DNA of 64,000 nucleotides from contig JAUCBJ010007664.1 of NCBI GenBank assembly GCA_032718475.1, forward strand, positions 1 through 64,000, written 5' to 3'. The notes below the pieces were generated by a model. That model was not told the origin of the DNA. It searched no databases and saw only the letters and a list, made by a program, of their open reading frames with translations. Shown here in pieces: positions 46,288 to 57,474 of the stretch (its first letter is position 1; each line of letters starts with the position of its first letter). The translations under genes were made by a program, and so were the position numbers. This DNA is from Nemertoderma westbladi (Eukaryota > Xenacoelomorpha > Nemertodermatida > Nemertodermatidae).

Positions 46288-46443
46288 TCACAAACCAAAT
46301 AGTTTATCGTCTTGTGATTGGTCTGGTTTGGGGCGATTGGGGGTGTTTGATTGGTGAGGAAGGGTGTCTGTTTTAGATCGCTCTTCCAGAAATTTATCAA
46401 ATTCTTCACTTGTCATCCCCTCACCGCTGGCATCCGGGGCTCC
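46288..46443 (-). CDS. TOM1: TOM1-like protein, last coding exon
   Basis: Terminal exon of a Target-of-Myb1 (TOM1/TOM1L2-type) adaptor, a VHS-GAT protein that binds ubiquitinated cargo, Tollip and clathrin on endosomes. The minus-strand exon follows a CTTTAG acceptor and starts in phase 0 with GAPDASGEG. The diagnostic family stretch MTSEEFDKFLEERSK follows, and it ends DDKLFGL-stop (TGA at 46,290-46,288), matching the acidic-LFAL type C-terminus that ends vertebrate TOM1. It joins in frame to the exon at 46,547-46,715. The family name is firm; whether it is TOM1 or TOM1L2 orthologue cannot be told. The VHS and GAT domains are not in these exons. Confidence 0.85.
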   Translation of the reverse strand, partial: GAPDASGEGMTSEEFDKFLEERSKTDTLPHQSNTPNRPKPDQSQDDKLFGL

Positions 46444-46546
46444 CTAAAGTGAGAAATAGTTGAAAATACCGAAAGGTAATTTAAAATCAGAACAACTTAC
46501 TGGTACACATGTATCCTACACTATATTATATAGATCGGCTACTTAC

Positions 46547-46715
46547 ACATGTATCCTGCAACCATTTATCAATCTCATCCACCTCATTTGGCGCTGGGAT
46601 GAGGACAGAGGAAACTGGTTGGTTGTCGCCAGGCAACGATGTTCTACTGTGAATAGCAGCTGCCAAACCTCCTTGGTGGACATCGTCCTGAGTATTGTCT
46701 GTGTAACGACTGCCA
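46547..46715 (-). CDS. TOM1: TOM1-like protein, penultimate exon
   Basis: A 169-base exon with a TTTGTAG acceptor on its 5' side and a consensus GTAAGT donor immediately after codon TGT (46,549-46,547). The first base completes an AGT serine codon begun in the exon at 51,698. It then encodes 56 residues, including YTDNTQDDVHQGGLAAAI and EVDEIDKWLQDTC, which correspond to the YEDP...GGLASAL...IEVWL region of TOM1. The intron before it (46,716-51,697, about 5 kb) holds an antisense RTE-like LINE copy and a palindromic MITE. Confidence 0.85.
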
Positions 46716-46829
46716 CTACAAACAAAACAAATTCTTACTTGTTTTTAAATGAAAAACAAAATACATATTTTATAAAAAAAACCCATATGCGGCAATATCA
46801 TGTCAAAATCAGAACAATGAACAAAATAA

Positions 46830-49256
46830 ACCAAATCTCTAACCGCATCATCCGTTGCCACTTCTCATGTTCTGGAAGACTGGCTAAGAAGTTTCCTAAG
46901 GTGGTTCTGATTGTGTGCTACTCTCCAACTAGTGTTTTTACTTTACTTTACTTTGCCCCAGTAGAGGAGGTGGAAAATTTATACCAACATCTACAAGCAG
47001 CTACTGATGGAGTGGATCAGCATGCATTCTTAACATTCCTGGGAGACTTTAATGCAAGTCTGCATCAATCACCTACATCGCCCTGGGTCTATAGCAATAG
47101 TGTTAACCGAAATTCCGTCCATCTTCGGGATTTTATCTCTGGAAAATGGATTGTTTTCGGCTGGAACCCAGTTCAAGAAGCGAACTGGAAAGCTATGGAC
47201 TCATAATGGACCCAGTGGTCACAAGTCCCGTTTCGTAGGAAATACAGGAGCTCTATACAATACTGTAATGCATTTACACTTCGACCCTTCTCCAGTGATC
47301 ACCACTTTATTGTGGCCAAGGTAAGACTTAGTCTGCGTGCTAGCAGAACAACGAAATCTGCCTTGCCGCGGCATGACTGGTCCTCTCTGTTGCAATAGCC
47401 AAGTGTGAGATCCAGCTTCACACTACAGCTTAGCAACAGGTATGAGGTTCTTGCCTCTGAGGCGGCAGATCACTGCGAGGGCTAAACAGCCTTCACAGAA
47501 GCAGTTAAATTAGCAGCTGCAGAAACAGTTCCTGTATACCCTCGAAACAGGAAAATGGCCTGGACTGACAACAAAATTCAGAAGTGCCGAAATGACCTCT
47601 ATAAGGCGCAGAAAGAGTCCCGACTCAAACAGACTACAGCGGCCAAGAATGCAGTTAAGGCTGCATCTAGGTCCCTGAACAGGCAGTACTCTGTTAATAT
47701 ACAGGAGCTAATAAACCAACAGGTTGATGCCATCAATGATGCTGACGACAGCAGGCAATCATCCCAGGCATGGAAATCGATCAACTTGCTTGCTGGGCGG
47801 AAAAGCCAACCAACCACCAAGGTTAAGGCTGAATCACCAGCCGATCGCCTCAATGGTTGGAAGGCCCACTTTGAAAAGCTCCTCAATTATTGTATTGCCT
47901 GATAACTTTATAGAAGTAAAAGTGTCTGAGTCTGTACTCCCAGATATTCCCATTGGCGATATCTCCTTTGCAGAAGTGAAGGCTGCTGCTAAGAGCGTTA
48001 AGACCAATCGTGCCAGTGGAGTAGATGGTGTTCCCCCAGAGGTCTTTAAAATACCAGAGTGTTTAAACATCCTGGCTGATATCTTTGTTAACTTCTTCAC
48101 AAGGCCAGTCTCACAGTCTCTCGCTCACGTATGTTCAGCCTACTTTCATCATATGGGATTCCTGATGAAATTATTGCAGCAATCAGATCAGTATACGATG
48201 GTTCGACAACATTTGTGTCTATTGTCGACGGTGACACAGAACCATTTGAAGTGTCTATGGGGCGTCCTCCAGGGAGACACACTTGCACCATTCTTGTTCA
48301 TAATTGTGGTTGACTATGTTCTACGCATGTCCTTAGATCATCATAATGATGATGGGGTGATGATAACTCCACCTACTGGCTCCAGAAGTCGAGGAAATCC
48401 TGCCAAGTACCTAACTGATCTAGACTTTGCTGATGACTTAGGAGTACTCTCAGAATCACGAGAGGGAGCCCAATGGCTCATCAACGCAATATAAAATGCT
48501 GCTTCTAGTGTTGGTCTTTTTATTAACTCCAGAAAGACCAAAATTTTGACAGTTAACTTTGAAAGTCCTCAGCAAGTCTCCGACCGGATGAGCATAAGCT
48601 CAAAGGATGGTAGGCTTGAGCATGTGGATAACTTCTGTTACCTGGGATCATGGATCCGGAAGTCTGGTGAAGACCTTCGAATACGTAAGGGAAAGGCATG
48701 GGCAGCCTTGAATAGGCTTTCCAGGATTTGGAAGTCACCCAGAATTAATCGGAAACTTAAGGTCCGATTATTTAGAGCAGCAGTAGTTCCAGTACTCCTC
48801 TACGGGAGTCCATGCTGGGCTCTAACTGCTGAGGACACCAAATCTCTGGATGGCACATTCACAAGAATGCTACGCCGGGTTCATTGTGTCAAGTACAATG
48901 CACACATCTCCAACCAGACACTATATAACATTGGAGGTATATTAGTCCTCATTGGTTCCCCCAAGCTTGACACTGAACAAAGTCGCGTCCGCTTTGCAGG
49001 ACATTGCTTTCGCCATGAGGACCAGCTAGTGCATAATCTTGTGCTTTGGCAGCCTCATGGAGTGAATAAGCATGGTGGACAGCCCATGACATTCTTGAGA
49101 CGCATCTTAAAGGACACTGGCCTTGAAGATGCGGATGATCTAGCAAATGTCATGGGTGATAGGGAGTTGTGGCGGCGCAATTTTGTCGACAAGCCGGCAC
49201 AGCATTCTTAAAAATGCAGCTGCAATGCAGCATGCCGATCCTAGTAGTAGTAGTAG
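46830..49256 (+). mobile_element. RTE-like LINE copy 3, with endonuclease remains
   Basis: The longest copy of the family in the window, sitting antisense in a TOM1-like intron. Endonuclease remains at about 46,850-47,330 include LTFLGDFNAS, LWTHNGPSGHKS and, in another frame, the FSSDHHFIVAK catalytic His motif, showing an APE-type nuclease. Next comes the linker (MAWTDNKIQKCRNDLYKAQK, 47,555) and EVKVSESVLPDIPIGDISF. Most RT palm residues before motif A are deleted at about 48,100. RT from 48,110 onward has frameshifts, but the C-terminal 221 codons (48,546-49,211) are open. The 3' end is CCGATCC(TAG)n. Confidence 0.88.
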
Positions 49257-49664
49257 GGAGCAAATTTTGAAAATCGGCTGTGATTGGCTGCTACAGATTT
49301 GACGTCACTACAAAGGGTCTGATAATTCCTTTCTTGGTTTCTATGGACAGTGATTTTCGAACCATTCAAATTCACATTAAATCTTCATCATTTTACATGT
49401 GGCTTATACCAATTGAAAGTGGAGAGTCTAGCGCATCTTTTGACACTACAATTAATTAAATTCATAAGGGGAAGATTGATAAAATGCTGTATCCCGCACT
49501 TTCAATTGGTATAAGCCATGTGAGAAATGATGAGATTTAATGTGTATTTGAATGGTTCGAAAATCACTGACCATAGAAACCAATATATTAAATTATCAGA
49601 TCACTTTGTAATGACATCGAATCTGTAGAAGCCAATCACAACCCATTTTCAAAATTGGCTTCCC
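49256..49664. mobile_element. 409-bp palindromic MITE
   Basis: Begins directly at the TAG tail of the LINE copy. The left arm GGGAGCAAATTTTGAAAATC is inverted at the right end (GATTTTGAAAATTGG-type complement ending GCTTCCC). The arms continue through TGTGATTGGCT and CTACAGAT to near the centre (about 49,460). No ORF. I could not identify a target duplication, so the superfamily is open. Confidence 0.75.
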
Positions 49665-49984
49665 GCGCTTACTTAAACTCGCATTAAGCTTAAACTCGAC
49701 CGTTATCTCGTGTTTTTACAAAAAACACACCCCCCACTCGATTCAGGGCATCTTGTTACCCCTTATTCAATTGTTTCTAGCCCAACAATTTTTTCGCGCA
49801 CCAACCATATTCGGTATTAATTTTTGTTATTTAATCCCCATACAGTAAAAATCAATTAATTATTTTAATATTATTATTTCAGTTAAGAGTAAAATCCAAT
49901 AAAACATATTAAAAGAATTTAAAAGGTGCGAAAATTCTCACTATTAATTGAAATCTATAATTAAAAAGTTCACCAAGTTAGTCA

Positions 49985-50190
49985 AATGCCTCCTGTGTTG
50001 TGCTGCAGTATTTCCTGTATGATTCAAGGAGACAAGCGTGGTTCCCTTTCTGAACTGCTACGTCAAGACAATGTCGTAGGTGGCTGGTGGTGTTCTTGTT
50101 GTTGGTGCATTTAGTAATTCTTACACCCAGGTCTGAAATAAAGGTCTTTATTTGCCTATTCCCCCCAGTGTCTCGATGGCGATGGGCGGG
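49985..50190 (-). mobile_element. C-terminal remnant of a retroelement protein
   Basis: Minus-strand translation reads PIAIETLGG, then across a frame break KTFISDLGVRITKCTNN, TTSHLRHCLDVAVQKGNHA. I recognise this as the common C-terminal tail of an invertebrate retroelement polyprotein (PxAxETLG...LxxRI...LxVAxQRGNA). Only about 65 residues remain. Confidence 0.5.
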
Positions 50191-50859
50191 ATAAGTACTG
50201 ATTGGGGGTGGGTCATATACTTAAGGCGCTTCAAACTTCCTGCAGCCGATGTTTTCGAACTGCAGAAAACGGTGGATTATTTCATTGCATAATTGGTGTC
50301 TTGCGTGTCTGCTCTTACTGTATTGATGCTCTTATTCTATCGACAAGAGTGATAATATATAATATATTTTATTTGAAAAAAGCTCATATTCTCACTAATA
50401 TTTTTAAAATAGAGTTTATTAATCTATCTTTTTTTGACTAATTTCCAGTAAATTAGTTAAAAAGTCTTTTTTGTACTAATGTTTTACTTTTTTTTACTAA
50501 ATTTTTACTTTTTTAAACTAATTTTTAAAAATTAGTTAAAAAAGTCTTCTTTTAATTATTTTTTTTACTAATTTTTGTTTCTATTTAATGATCTATTTAC
50601 TACACAATATAATCAAATTGATACATATTTTCATATAATGAGTAAGTTACTGGTACATAATGATTATATAATGTAGACCGATGCTTGTCCGGTAGCTTAC
50701 TGTACAGCTAGCTCTCACAATCTTCGAAATTAAATTAATTCATTAATTAATTTAATGAATCTTTACAATTAAAATATAGTATTATTATACGTTGTAAACA
50801 TAGATAACGCTGGTGATATTTTTACAAATAAAACAATATATTCGATATAAAAACGTAAC

Positions 50860-51065
50860 GGAAAATACTATTTTCCACTTATTTTTCTTTAGCGAAATTC
50901 AGATATTCTGCCCTCGTGTGCTGAGTTTTCCAGTCGTTGGCATTTTAACACTCGCATCGCTTGTGCTAAAAACCTGCCAACTCTTGTAAAACTCAACCAC
51001 TCGGACAAAATAGTTGAATTTCGCTAAATTTAAAATGAGTGAAAAAAAGCGGTGTTTTCCGCTTA
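50860..51065. mobile_element. Short palindromic element
   Basis: Arms AGCGAAATTCAGATATTCTG and CAAAATAGTTGAATTTCGCT face each other around a centre near 50,965, with outer matches ACGGAAAATACT / AGCGGTGTTTTCCGCT. Probably another MITE; non-coding. Confidence 0.5.
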
Positions 51066-51697
51066 CTTTTTTTATCGAATAATACTTATATTTTCAAGAA
51101 ATGACTTAATTTATTCCTTACTTTCCATTTCCCAATCCTCACTGACTTGCATACTGACTTTTCTTTAACATTACTACTACTACTACTAGGTCGAGTGAGT
51201 TCGGACAGCATATGCGCAATGATAAAATAGCCTCTGGTGCTCATGAAAAATGGACAGCTTGTCGTAATGCTATTCAATGGAGAGGGACCCAACTACAGAG
51301 TAGTTTGTTTGCTAAGAAATTAAAGGTCTATTTATTACAGCTACAGGGTCGACAGCGACATGCCCGTCACAATAGTTAAAAAGGCGAGCTCGAATTAATA
51401 AAAATGTATGAAATGTTTCAAACAGACGCCTTTATATAGTTCGCTGGTGTCCTTACCTATAGCACCATATAAAAGGGAAAAGCATACTACTCTGCCAGGA
51501 AATAAAGGTAATTATGGTATTTTTATGGTGCTCTTTATCTCATGCTGGCAATTAAAGAGCAGATAGGATTATTATGTTAACCTGTCGGGGACATTCCACG
51601 CGAACATTAAAATAAATGTTTTCCAATTCTAATACAATGTGCATTCAATAGGGTCTCAGTGTTGGCCAGGGAGATATAATGGTAACATATCACCCAC

Positions 51698-51848
51698 CTT
51701 TGTTTATTGCTCTCGTATGTTGTATGTCGGGACTGAGCAAACATATCGAAATCGTCACCAGTGTGCTGCACTGACTGGAGGAATTGATCACCTTCCTGAT
51801 CACCACTTAAATTCTTGAGTCGGTCGCCAACAGATGCTCCATTTATAT
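51698..51848 (-). CDS. TOM1: TOM1-like protein, third exon from the end
   Basis: A 151-base exon with a TTTAAG acceptor at its 5' side and a GTGGGT donor at 51,697. Reads INGASVGDRLKNLSGDQEGD then DDFDMFAQSRHTTYE, the EFDMFAQTRG motif that is characteristic of TOM1 family tails. It begins in phase 1 and ends with two bases that complete a serine codon in the next exon, which supports the splice model. I find no upstream TOM1 exon (GAT or VHS domain) in the rest of the window. Confidence 0.83.
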
Positions 51849-52660
51849 CTTAAATAAAAATATATAACTATATTACATGGGTAATAAATAAGTTTTTTTT
51901 TATAAAAAATGGATTCGCCAAGGCCGACAACCGATTGTCTCATTCCTAACCAAAACAATAAACGATACCATTTCTATTTGAGGGAAACGACCAGGTTACA
52001 GAGGCGGTCTTATCTAATCCAAAACAATAAACTCAAGCTAACAATATGAATTCAAATATTTATATTTAGACTACCAGTTTGACTAACAGCATGAATTAGT
52101 GGAGGAACTTAGCACCATGTATAATACAGAACTACGGGAACTTATTTAACAATAAACACTTTAGTATTATTTGGGTGTTATTTTGGTAGGGACCTCGGTT
52201 TATAAGTCTCTGGCTATACATTATATATGAACTGGCGCAAGTAAATGCGGAGACAAAAGCTGTTAGCCGTAATAAGATTATTGGATCCCATTGGGAGCCA
52301 ATATTACAATGGAGATGGGATAACCGCTAGTATCAAGATGTACCGGTAATCTATACAATTTAGTATGCACTCAAGGACTTGTACCGTATGGCGTATGCAT
52401 TATAATAATAGTGCACCCAAGGATTTGGAATGCACTATTATTAATAGTGCACTCAAGACTTTAATGCACTATAATAGTGTCAGTGAACATAGTGTTGTGC
52501 GTGTACTTGTGCTTGTGTAGTGTAGTGTGTAAGCCTTATAATACGGTACTGTTAATAGCTGAACGACAGATCGAGCATTATTCTTACATTATTCTGTTCT
52601 GGGGGGTGTCGTACTGTCGTACAAAATAAAATCCCCGATAAGAAATAAACTAGCTAAGCT
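51849..52660. other. Spacer between TOM1-like exon and SMPD2-like gene
   Basis: Contains one degenerate unit of the 68-bp repeat (about 51,945-52,030) and palindromic AATAGTGCACTCAAG-type repeats at 52,370-52,480. The promoter of the SMPD2-like gene should lie in the last part. I see no clear TATA box or other defined element. Confidence 0.4.
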
Positions 52661-53842
52661 ATGGCAGACGAAGAACAGCGATTATTACGAGTCTTCAACC
52701 TCAACTGCTGGATGCTGATGTGGCCATTAAGTCGTCAAATATCGCGTCGAATGAATCTCATCGTCACGCATCTCAACGAAGAAGCTTACGACGTGGTTGT
52801 CCTTGAGGAATTGTGGCTGGGTTCGCTGTTCGCACACCTACGCGACGCAGTGCGGCACCGCTACCCGCACTCCCACCACTACCTGGGCTGGATCTCGGGG
52901 AGCGGTCTCGCGATCCTATCCGCTCATCCAATACGATCCGTTGCCTCCTTCCCGATGAAGCTTAACGGATGGCCGCATCGTTTCTTACACGGGGATTGGA
53001 TTGCCCAGAAGGGCGTCGCGGCAGCTGTTATAGACTACGCTGGTATCCGTATACGCGTCTACGGCGTGCACCTTCACGCGTGTTACAATTACGACGAAAA
53101 CCGCGACGCCTATAAAGCGCATCGTATCGCGCAATCCATGGACGTGGCGAATGTTATCGGGACCCCGACTCTGGAGCCAACCATAGTATGCGGCGACTTT
53201 AATCACCAGTCGGACTATCTAGGGACCCGGATATTACGGGGTGAGTGCGGGTTGAGGGATGCGTGGGAGGCCGCTGGAGGGAGCTACAACGGGGAGACCA
53301 GCGACAGACCCACCAACCCGTACTGCGGTCTGCCCTACCGGCCTACGGGTCAGCGGATCGATTTCATCCTGTATCGCGACGGATACGCCCCCGATCCGGT
53401 CCGCATCCGACCGGTTTCCGCCCGAGTGGTGCGAAATGACTCGGATCCCATGTCGGACCACGAAGCGGTAGTGGCCGAGTTTGTAGTGGAAACACCGGGT
53501 CAGCAGGTCCCAGACAACCCCGAGGAGGAATTAATGTACCACTACCGTTCAGCAGAGAGAATATTTCAGACCAACTTGCGGGATCTCCGTAGTTGGAGGT
53601 TCTGGTTAATAGGTTGGCTGGTCTGTCTGCTCGGCTTGCTCGTGGGTACCGTGTGGTGCAGCGTGTTGCCATGGCTTTCTGCCTGGTCTGTGTGCGTTCT
53701 ATTCGGAGTAGGGTGTCTCCTTCTGGGCTACACTGTCTACCTTCTACTTGCTATCTATATAGAACTCAATGTCACCCAATCTTATATTCTTGAACTGAGA
53801 TGCTCCATGAAGTGCAATGAAAGAAAACCTAATGATAAATGA
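52661..53842 (+). CDS. SMPD2: Neutral sphingomyelinase, SMPD2-like
   Basis: A 393-residue Mg-dependent sphingomyelin phosphodiesterase of the DNase I/exonuclease-endonuclease-phosphatase fold. It would cleave sphingomyelin to ceramide and phosphocholine at ER or other internal membranes. Visible motifs: RVFNLNCW (residues 10-17), LEELW with the metal-binding Glu (49), SGSGLAILS (79-87), LHGDW (109-113), VHLHACY (136-142), CGDFNHQ (177-183), RIDFILY (232-238) and the catalytic SDHEA (265-269). Two hydrophobic segments (about 312-331 and 336-365) form the C-terminal membrane anchor typical of SMPD2. The ATG at 52,661 gives the expected N-terminus (GCTATGG context). No intron interrupts it, whereas animal SMPD2 genes usually have several, so it could be a retrogene or reflect general intron loss. 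AATAAA signals lie at 54,077 and 54,486. It may sit inside a TOM1-like intron on the opposite strand. Confidence 0.93.
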   Translation: MADEEQRLLRVFNLNCWMLMWPLSRQISRRMNLIVTHLNEEAYDVVVLEELWLGSLFAHLRDAVRHRYPHSHHYLGWISGSGLAILSAHPIRSVASFPMKLNGWPHRFLHGDWIAQKGVAAAVIDYAGIRIRVYGVHLHACYNYDENRDAYKAHRIAQSMDVANVIGTPTLEPTIVCGDFNHQSDYLGTRILRGECGLRDAWEAAGGSYNGETSDRPTNPYCGLPYRPTGQRIDFILYRDGYAPDPVRIRPVSARVVRNDSDPMSDHEAVVAEFVVETPGQQVPDNPEEELMYHYRSAERIFQTNLRDLRSWRFWLIGWLVCLLGLLVGTVWCSVLPWLSAWSVCVLFGVGCLLLGYTVYLLLAIYIELNVTQSYILELRCSMKCNERKPNDK

Positions 53843-54529
53843 TTTTAAATGATTGTTATTATTAGACTATTATTATTATAGTTAATTTTGTTAATTTTAA
53901 ATGATTAATTAATTAGATGTTTGTTAACCTTCGTTGTTTTTTTGTAGTGGAATAATTGCTTAGTTTGACCATAAGGAATATGGTATTTATTTTAGTCTGA
54001 GCCGACATCCGACACCCGGGTTGTGGTTTGTCGGCGTAGGTTTACCTCTTTATTCTAGAAAAAAAATCAGATTTATAATAAATACTTGTAGATTCTAGAA
54101 ATTATTGTTGTGAAACCTTTATCGTATAATTTAATTTGGTTGCAGTTTAATAATTGCAGTTTTTTGTATTTTATTTTCTAATTACCCAATTGATGCTGTC
54201 CTATAAGCAATTACGATAATTTTTATTGTCAACCTATTGTTAGAACAAAATATAAAGATTAATTAAATATCACAATCACTGTGTATTTTGGGTTGTTTGT
54301 CGGTTAGATATAATTTACTAATATTTTGTTGTTCAATATTTTAATATGCAATATTTGTATCATATTGTATATAAGGGAGCAGGAATGCTTTTAATTGTAT
54401 TTGATTTGTGCTGAAAAAGTGATTATTAATAATTATTTATTTTAATTTAATGTTATCTATTAAAATGTAATGTAATGTTTTTTATAATAAATTTGAGTTA
54501 CCTTTGAGCCTCACTATAAACACTCCGTC
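53843..54529. other. AT-rich 3' flank of the SMPD2-like gene
   Basis: AT-rich, with two AATAAA words (54,077-54,082 and 54,486-54,491) that may end the transcript. No other gene seen. Confidence 0.5.
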
Positions 54530-55830
54530 ATGGATGGCGCGGTACAGTGACTTCGATGTCGCGGCACTGCAACTAAGATGGCGCGACACAGTGACTTAGA
54601 TGACGCGGCATTGTCACTAAGATGGCGCGGCACAGTGACTAACATGGCGCGGCACTGTGACTAAGATGGCGCGGCACTGTGACTAAGATGGCGCGGCACT
54701 GTGACTAAGATGGCGCGGCACAGTGACTAAGATGGCGAGGCACAGTGGCTATCATGGCGCGGCACTGTGACTAAGATGGCGCGGCACTGTGACTAAGATC
54801 GCGAGGCACAGTGACTTAGATGGCGCGACACAGTGGCTTAGATAGCGCGGCATTGTTACTAAGATGGCGCGGCACAGTGACTAAGATGGCGCGGCACTGT
54901 GACTAAGATGGCGCGGCACAGTGACTAAGATGGCGCGGCACCGTGACTAAGATGGCGAGGCACGGCACAGTGACTTAGATGGCGCGACACAGTGACTTAG
55001 ATAGCGCGGCATTGTTACTAAGATGGCGCGGCACAGTGGCTAACATGGCGGGGCATTGTGACTAACATGGCGCGGCACTGCAACTAAGATGGCGCGATAC
55101 ACAGTGACTAAGATGGCGCGACACAGTGACTTAGGTGCGCGGCATTGTCACTAAGATAGCGCGGCACAGTGACTAACATGGCGAGGCACAGTGACTAAGA
55201 TGAAGCGGCACAGTGACTAAGATGGCGAGGCACAGTGACTAAGATGGCGAGGCACAGTGACTAAGATGAAGCGGCACCGTGACTAAGATGGCGAGGCATT
55301 GTTACTAAGATGGCGCGGCACAGTGGCTATCATGGCGCGGCATTGTGACTAAGATGGCGCGGCACTGTGACTAAGATGGCGCGGTACAATGACTAAGATG
55401 GCGAGGCACAGTGACTTAGATGGCGCGACACAGTGACTTAGATAGCGCGGCATTGTTACTAAGATGGCGCGGCACAGTGGCTAACATGGCGGGGCACAGT
55501 GGCTAACATGGCGCGGCATTGTGACTAACATGGCGCGGCACTGCAACTAAGATGGCGCGATACACAGTGACTAAGATGGCGCGACACAGTGACTTAGATG
55601 CGCGGCATTGTCACTAAGATAGCGCGGCACATTGACTAACATGGCGCGGCACTGACTAAGATGGCGCGGCACAGTGACTAAGATGGCGAGGCACAGTGAC
55701 TAAGATGGCGAGGCACAGTGACTAAGATGAAGCGGCACAGTGACTAAGATGGCGAGGCACAGTGACTTCGATGAAGCGGCACAGTGACTAAGATGGCGCG
55801 GCACAGTGACTAAGATGGCGAGGCACGGCA
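54530..55830 (+). repeat. 22-bp satellite with AAGATGGCG words, left block
   Basis: Tandem 22-base units of the form GTGACTAAGATGGCGCGGCA with variants (GAGGCA, AACATGGCG, GAAGCGGCA, TTAGATGGCG). GC- and CpG-rich in an AT-rich neighbourhood. A longer repeat of about 450 bases is visible: about 54,970-55,130 recurs at about 55,420-55,590. Many units contain AAGATGGCG, the core of the YY1/Pho binding site. The block stops at the young LINE insertion and resumes at 57,475. Confidence 0.95.
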
Positions 55831-57474
55831 CTACTACTACTAGGATCGGCATGCTGCATTGCAGCTGCATTTTTAAGAATGCTGTGCCGGCTTGTCAACA
55901 AAATTGCACCGCCACAACTCCCTATCACCCATGACATTTGCTAGATCATCCGCATCTTTAAGGCCAGTGTCCTTTTAAGATGCGTCTCAAGAAAGTCATG
56001 GGCTGTCCACCATGCTTATTCACTCCATGAGGCTGCCAAAGTACAAGATTATGCACTGGCTGGTCCTCACGGCGAAAGCAATGTCCTGCAAAGCGGAGGC
56101 GATTTTGTTCTAGTGTCAAGCTTGGGGGAACCAATGAGACACCTCCAATGTTATATAGTGTCTGGTTGGAGATGTGTGCATTGTACTTGACACAATGAAC
56201 CCGGCGTAGCATTCTTGTGAATGTGCCATCCAGAGATTTGGTGTCCTCAGCAGTTAGAGCCCAGCATGGACTCCCGTAGAGGAGTACTGGAACTACTGCT
56301 GCTCTAAATAATCGGACCTTAAGTTTCCGATTAATTCTCGGTGATTTCCAAATCCTGGAAAGCCTATTCAAGGCTGTCCATGCCTTTCCCTTACGTATTC
56401 GAAGGTCCTCACCTGACTTCCGGATCCATGATCCCAGGTAACAGAAGTCGTCCACATGCTCAAGCATACCATCATTTGAGCTTATGCTCATCCGATCAGA
56501 GACTTGCTGAGGACTTTCAAAGTTAACGGTCAGAATTTTGGTCTTTCTGGAGTTAATAAAAAGACCAACACTAGAAGCAGCATGTTCTAATGAGCTGAGG
56601 AGCCGTTGGGCTCCCTCTAATGATTCTGAGAGTACTCCTAAGTCATCAGCAAAGTCTAGATCAGTTAGGTACTTGGCAGGATTTCCTCGACTTCTAGAGC
56701 CAGTAGGTGGAGTTATCATCACCCCATCATCATTATGATGATCTAAGGACATGCGTAGAACATAGTCAACCACAATAATGAACAAGAATGGTGCAAGTGT
56801 GTCTCCTTGGAGGACGCCCCATAACACTTCAAATGGTTCTGTGTCACCGTCAACAGTAGACACAAATGTTGTCGAACCATCGTATACTGATCTGATTGCT
56901 GCAATAATTTCATCAGGAATCCCATATAATGAAAGTATGCTGAACATACGTGAGCGAGAGACTGAATCAAAGGCCTTGAAGAAGTCAACAAAGATAACAG
57001 CCAGATGCCTGTCTTTCTTTTTTGATAATTCTTCAATTATCCTTCTAAGTGCCAAAATGGGCTCCATGGTCCCACGACCTTTACGGAACCCATTCTGATT
57101 TCCACGGAGCAGTCTCTCAATGGGATCCCTGATGCGATTTAATAGAATCCTATTGTATAGCTTTGCAGCAATCGAGATCAATGAGATTCCCCGAAAAGAA
57201 CCATAGAGTGTTAGGTTGCCCTTCTTGGGAACTGGCACCAACTTATTTGTTTTCATTTCTTGTGGGACTCTTGTTGTTCGGTACATGTCTACTATGATGG
57301 GATAGATGAGCTTTAAACACTCAGGTATTTTAAAGAACTCAGGGGGAACACCATCTACTCCACTGGCACGATTGGTCTTAATGCTCTTTGCAGCAGCCTT
57401 CACTTCTGCAAAGGAGATATCGCCAATGGGAATATCTGGGAGTACAGACTCAGACACTTTTACTTCTATAAAAA
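55831..57474 (-). mobile_element. RTE-like LINE copy 4, youngest
   Basis: 5'-truncated, 1,644-bp copy inserted into the satellite. The 3' end (CTACTACTACTAGG on the plus strand) lies at 55,831 and the truncated 5' end at 57,474. GCACGGCA flanks both sides (55,823-55,830 and 57,475-57,482), a probable 8-bp target duplication, and an unoccupied satellite version of the site is present at about 54,957. The endonuclease region is absent, so the copy is not autonomous. Confidence 0.92.
55958..57474 (-). CDS. Reverse transcriptase of LINE copy 4
   Basis: About 505 retrotransposon codons remain open; the reading frame actually starts 10 codons upstream in satellite sequence (57,505). RT motifs in order: TNRASGVDGVPPEFFK, FRGISLISIAAKLYNRILL, QNGFRKGRGTMEPI, VIFVDFFKAFDSV (motif A), LWGVLQGDTLAPFLF (motif B), DLDFADDLGVLSES (motif C), GLFINSRKTKIL and the C-terminal FCYLGSWIRKSG and LYGSPCWALTAED. 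An extra A in the AAAA run near 55,973 shifts the last about 30 codons: copies 2 and 3 continue to VDKPAQHS, whereas this one ends GHWP. Otherwise it is the best preserved RT of the family here. Confidence 0.85.

Noticed and set aside
53234-53672. Several overlapping ORFs on both strands inside the SMPD2-like gene
   Set aside because: They are shadows in GC-rich coding sequence; the plus-strand 393-codon frame carries all the family motifs.
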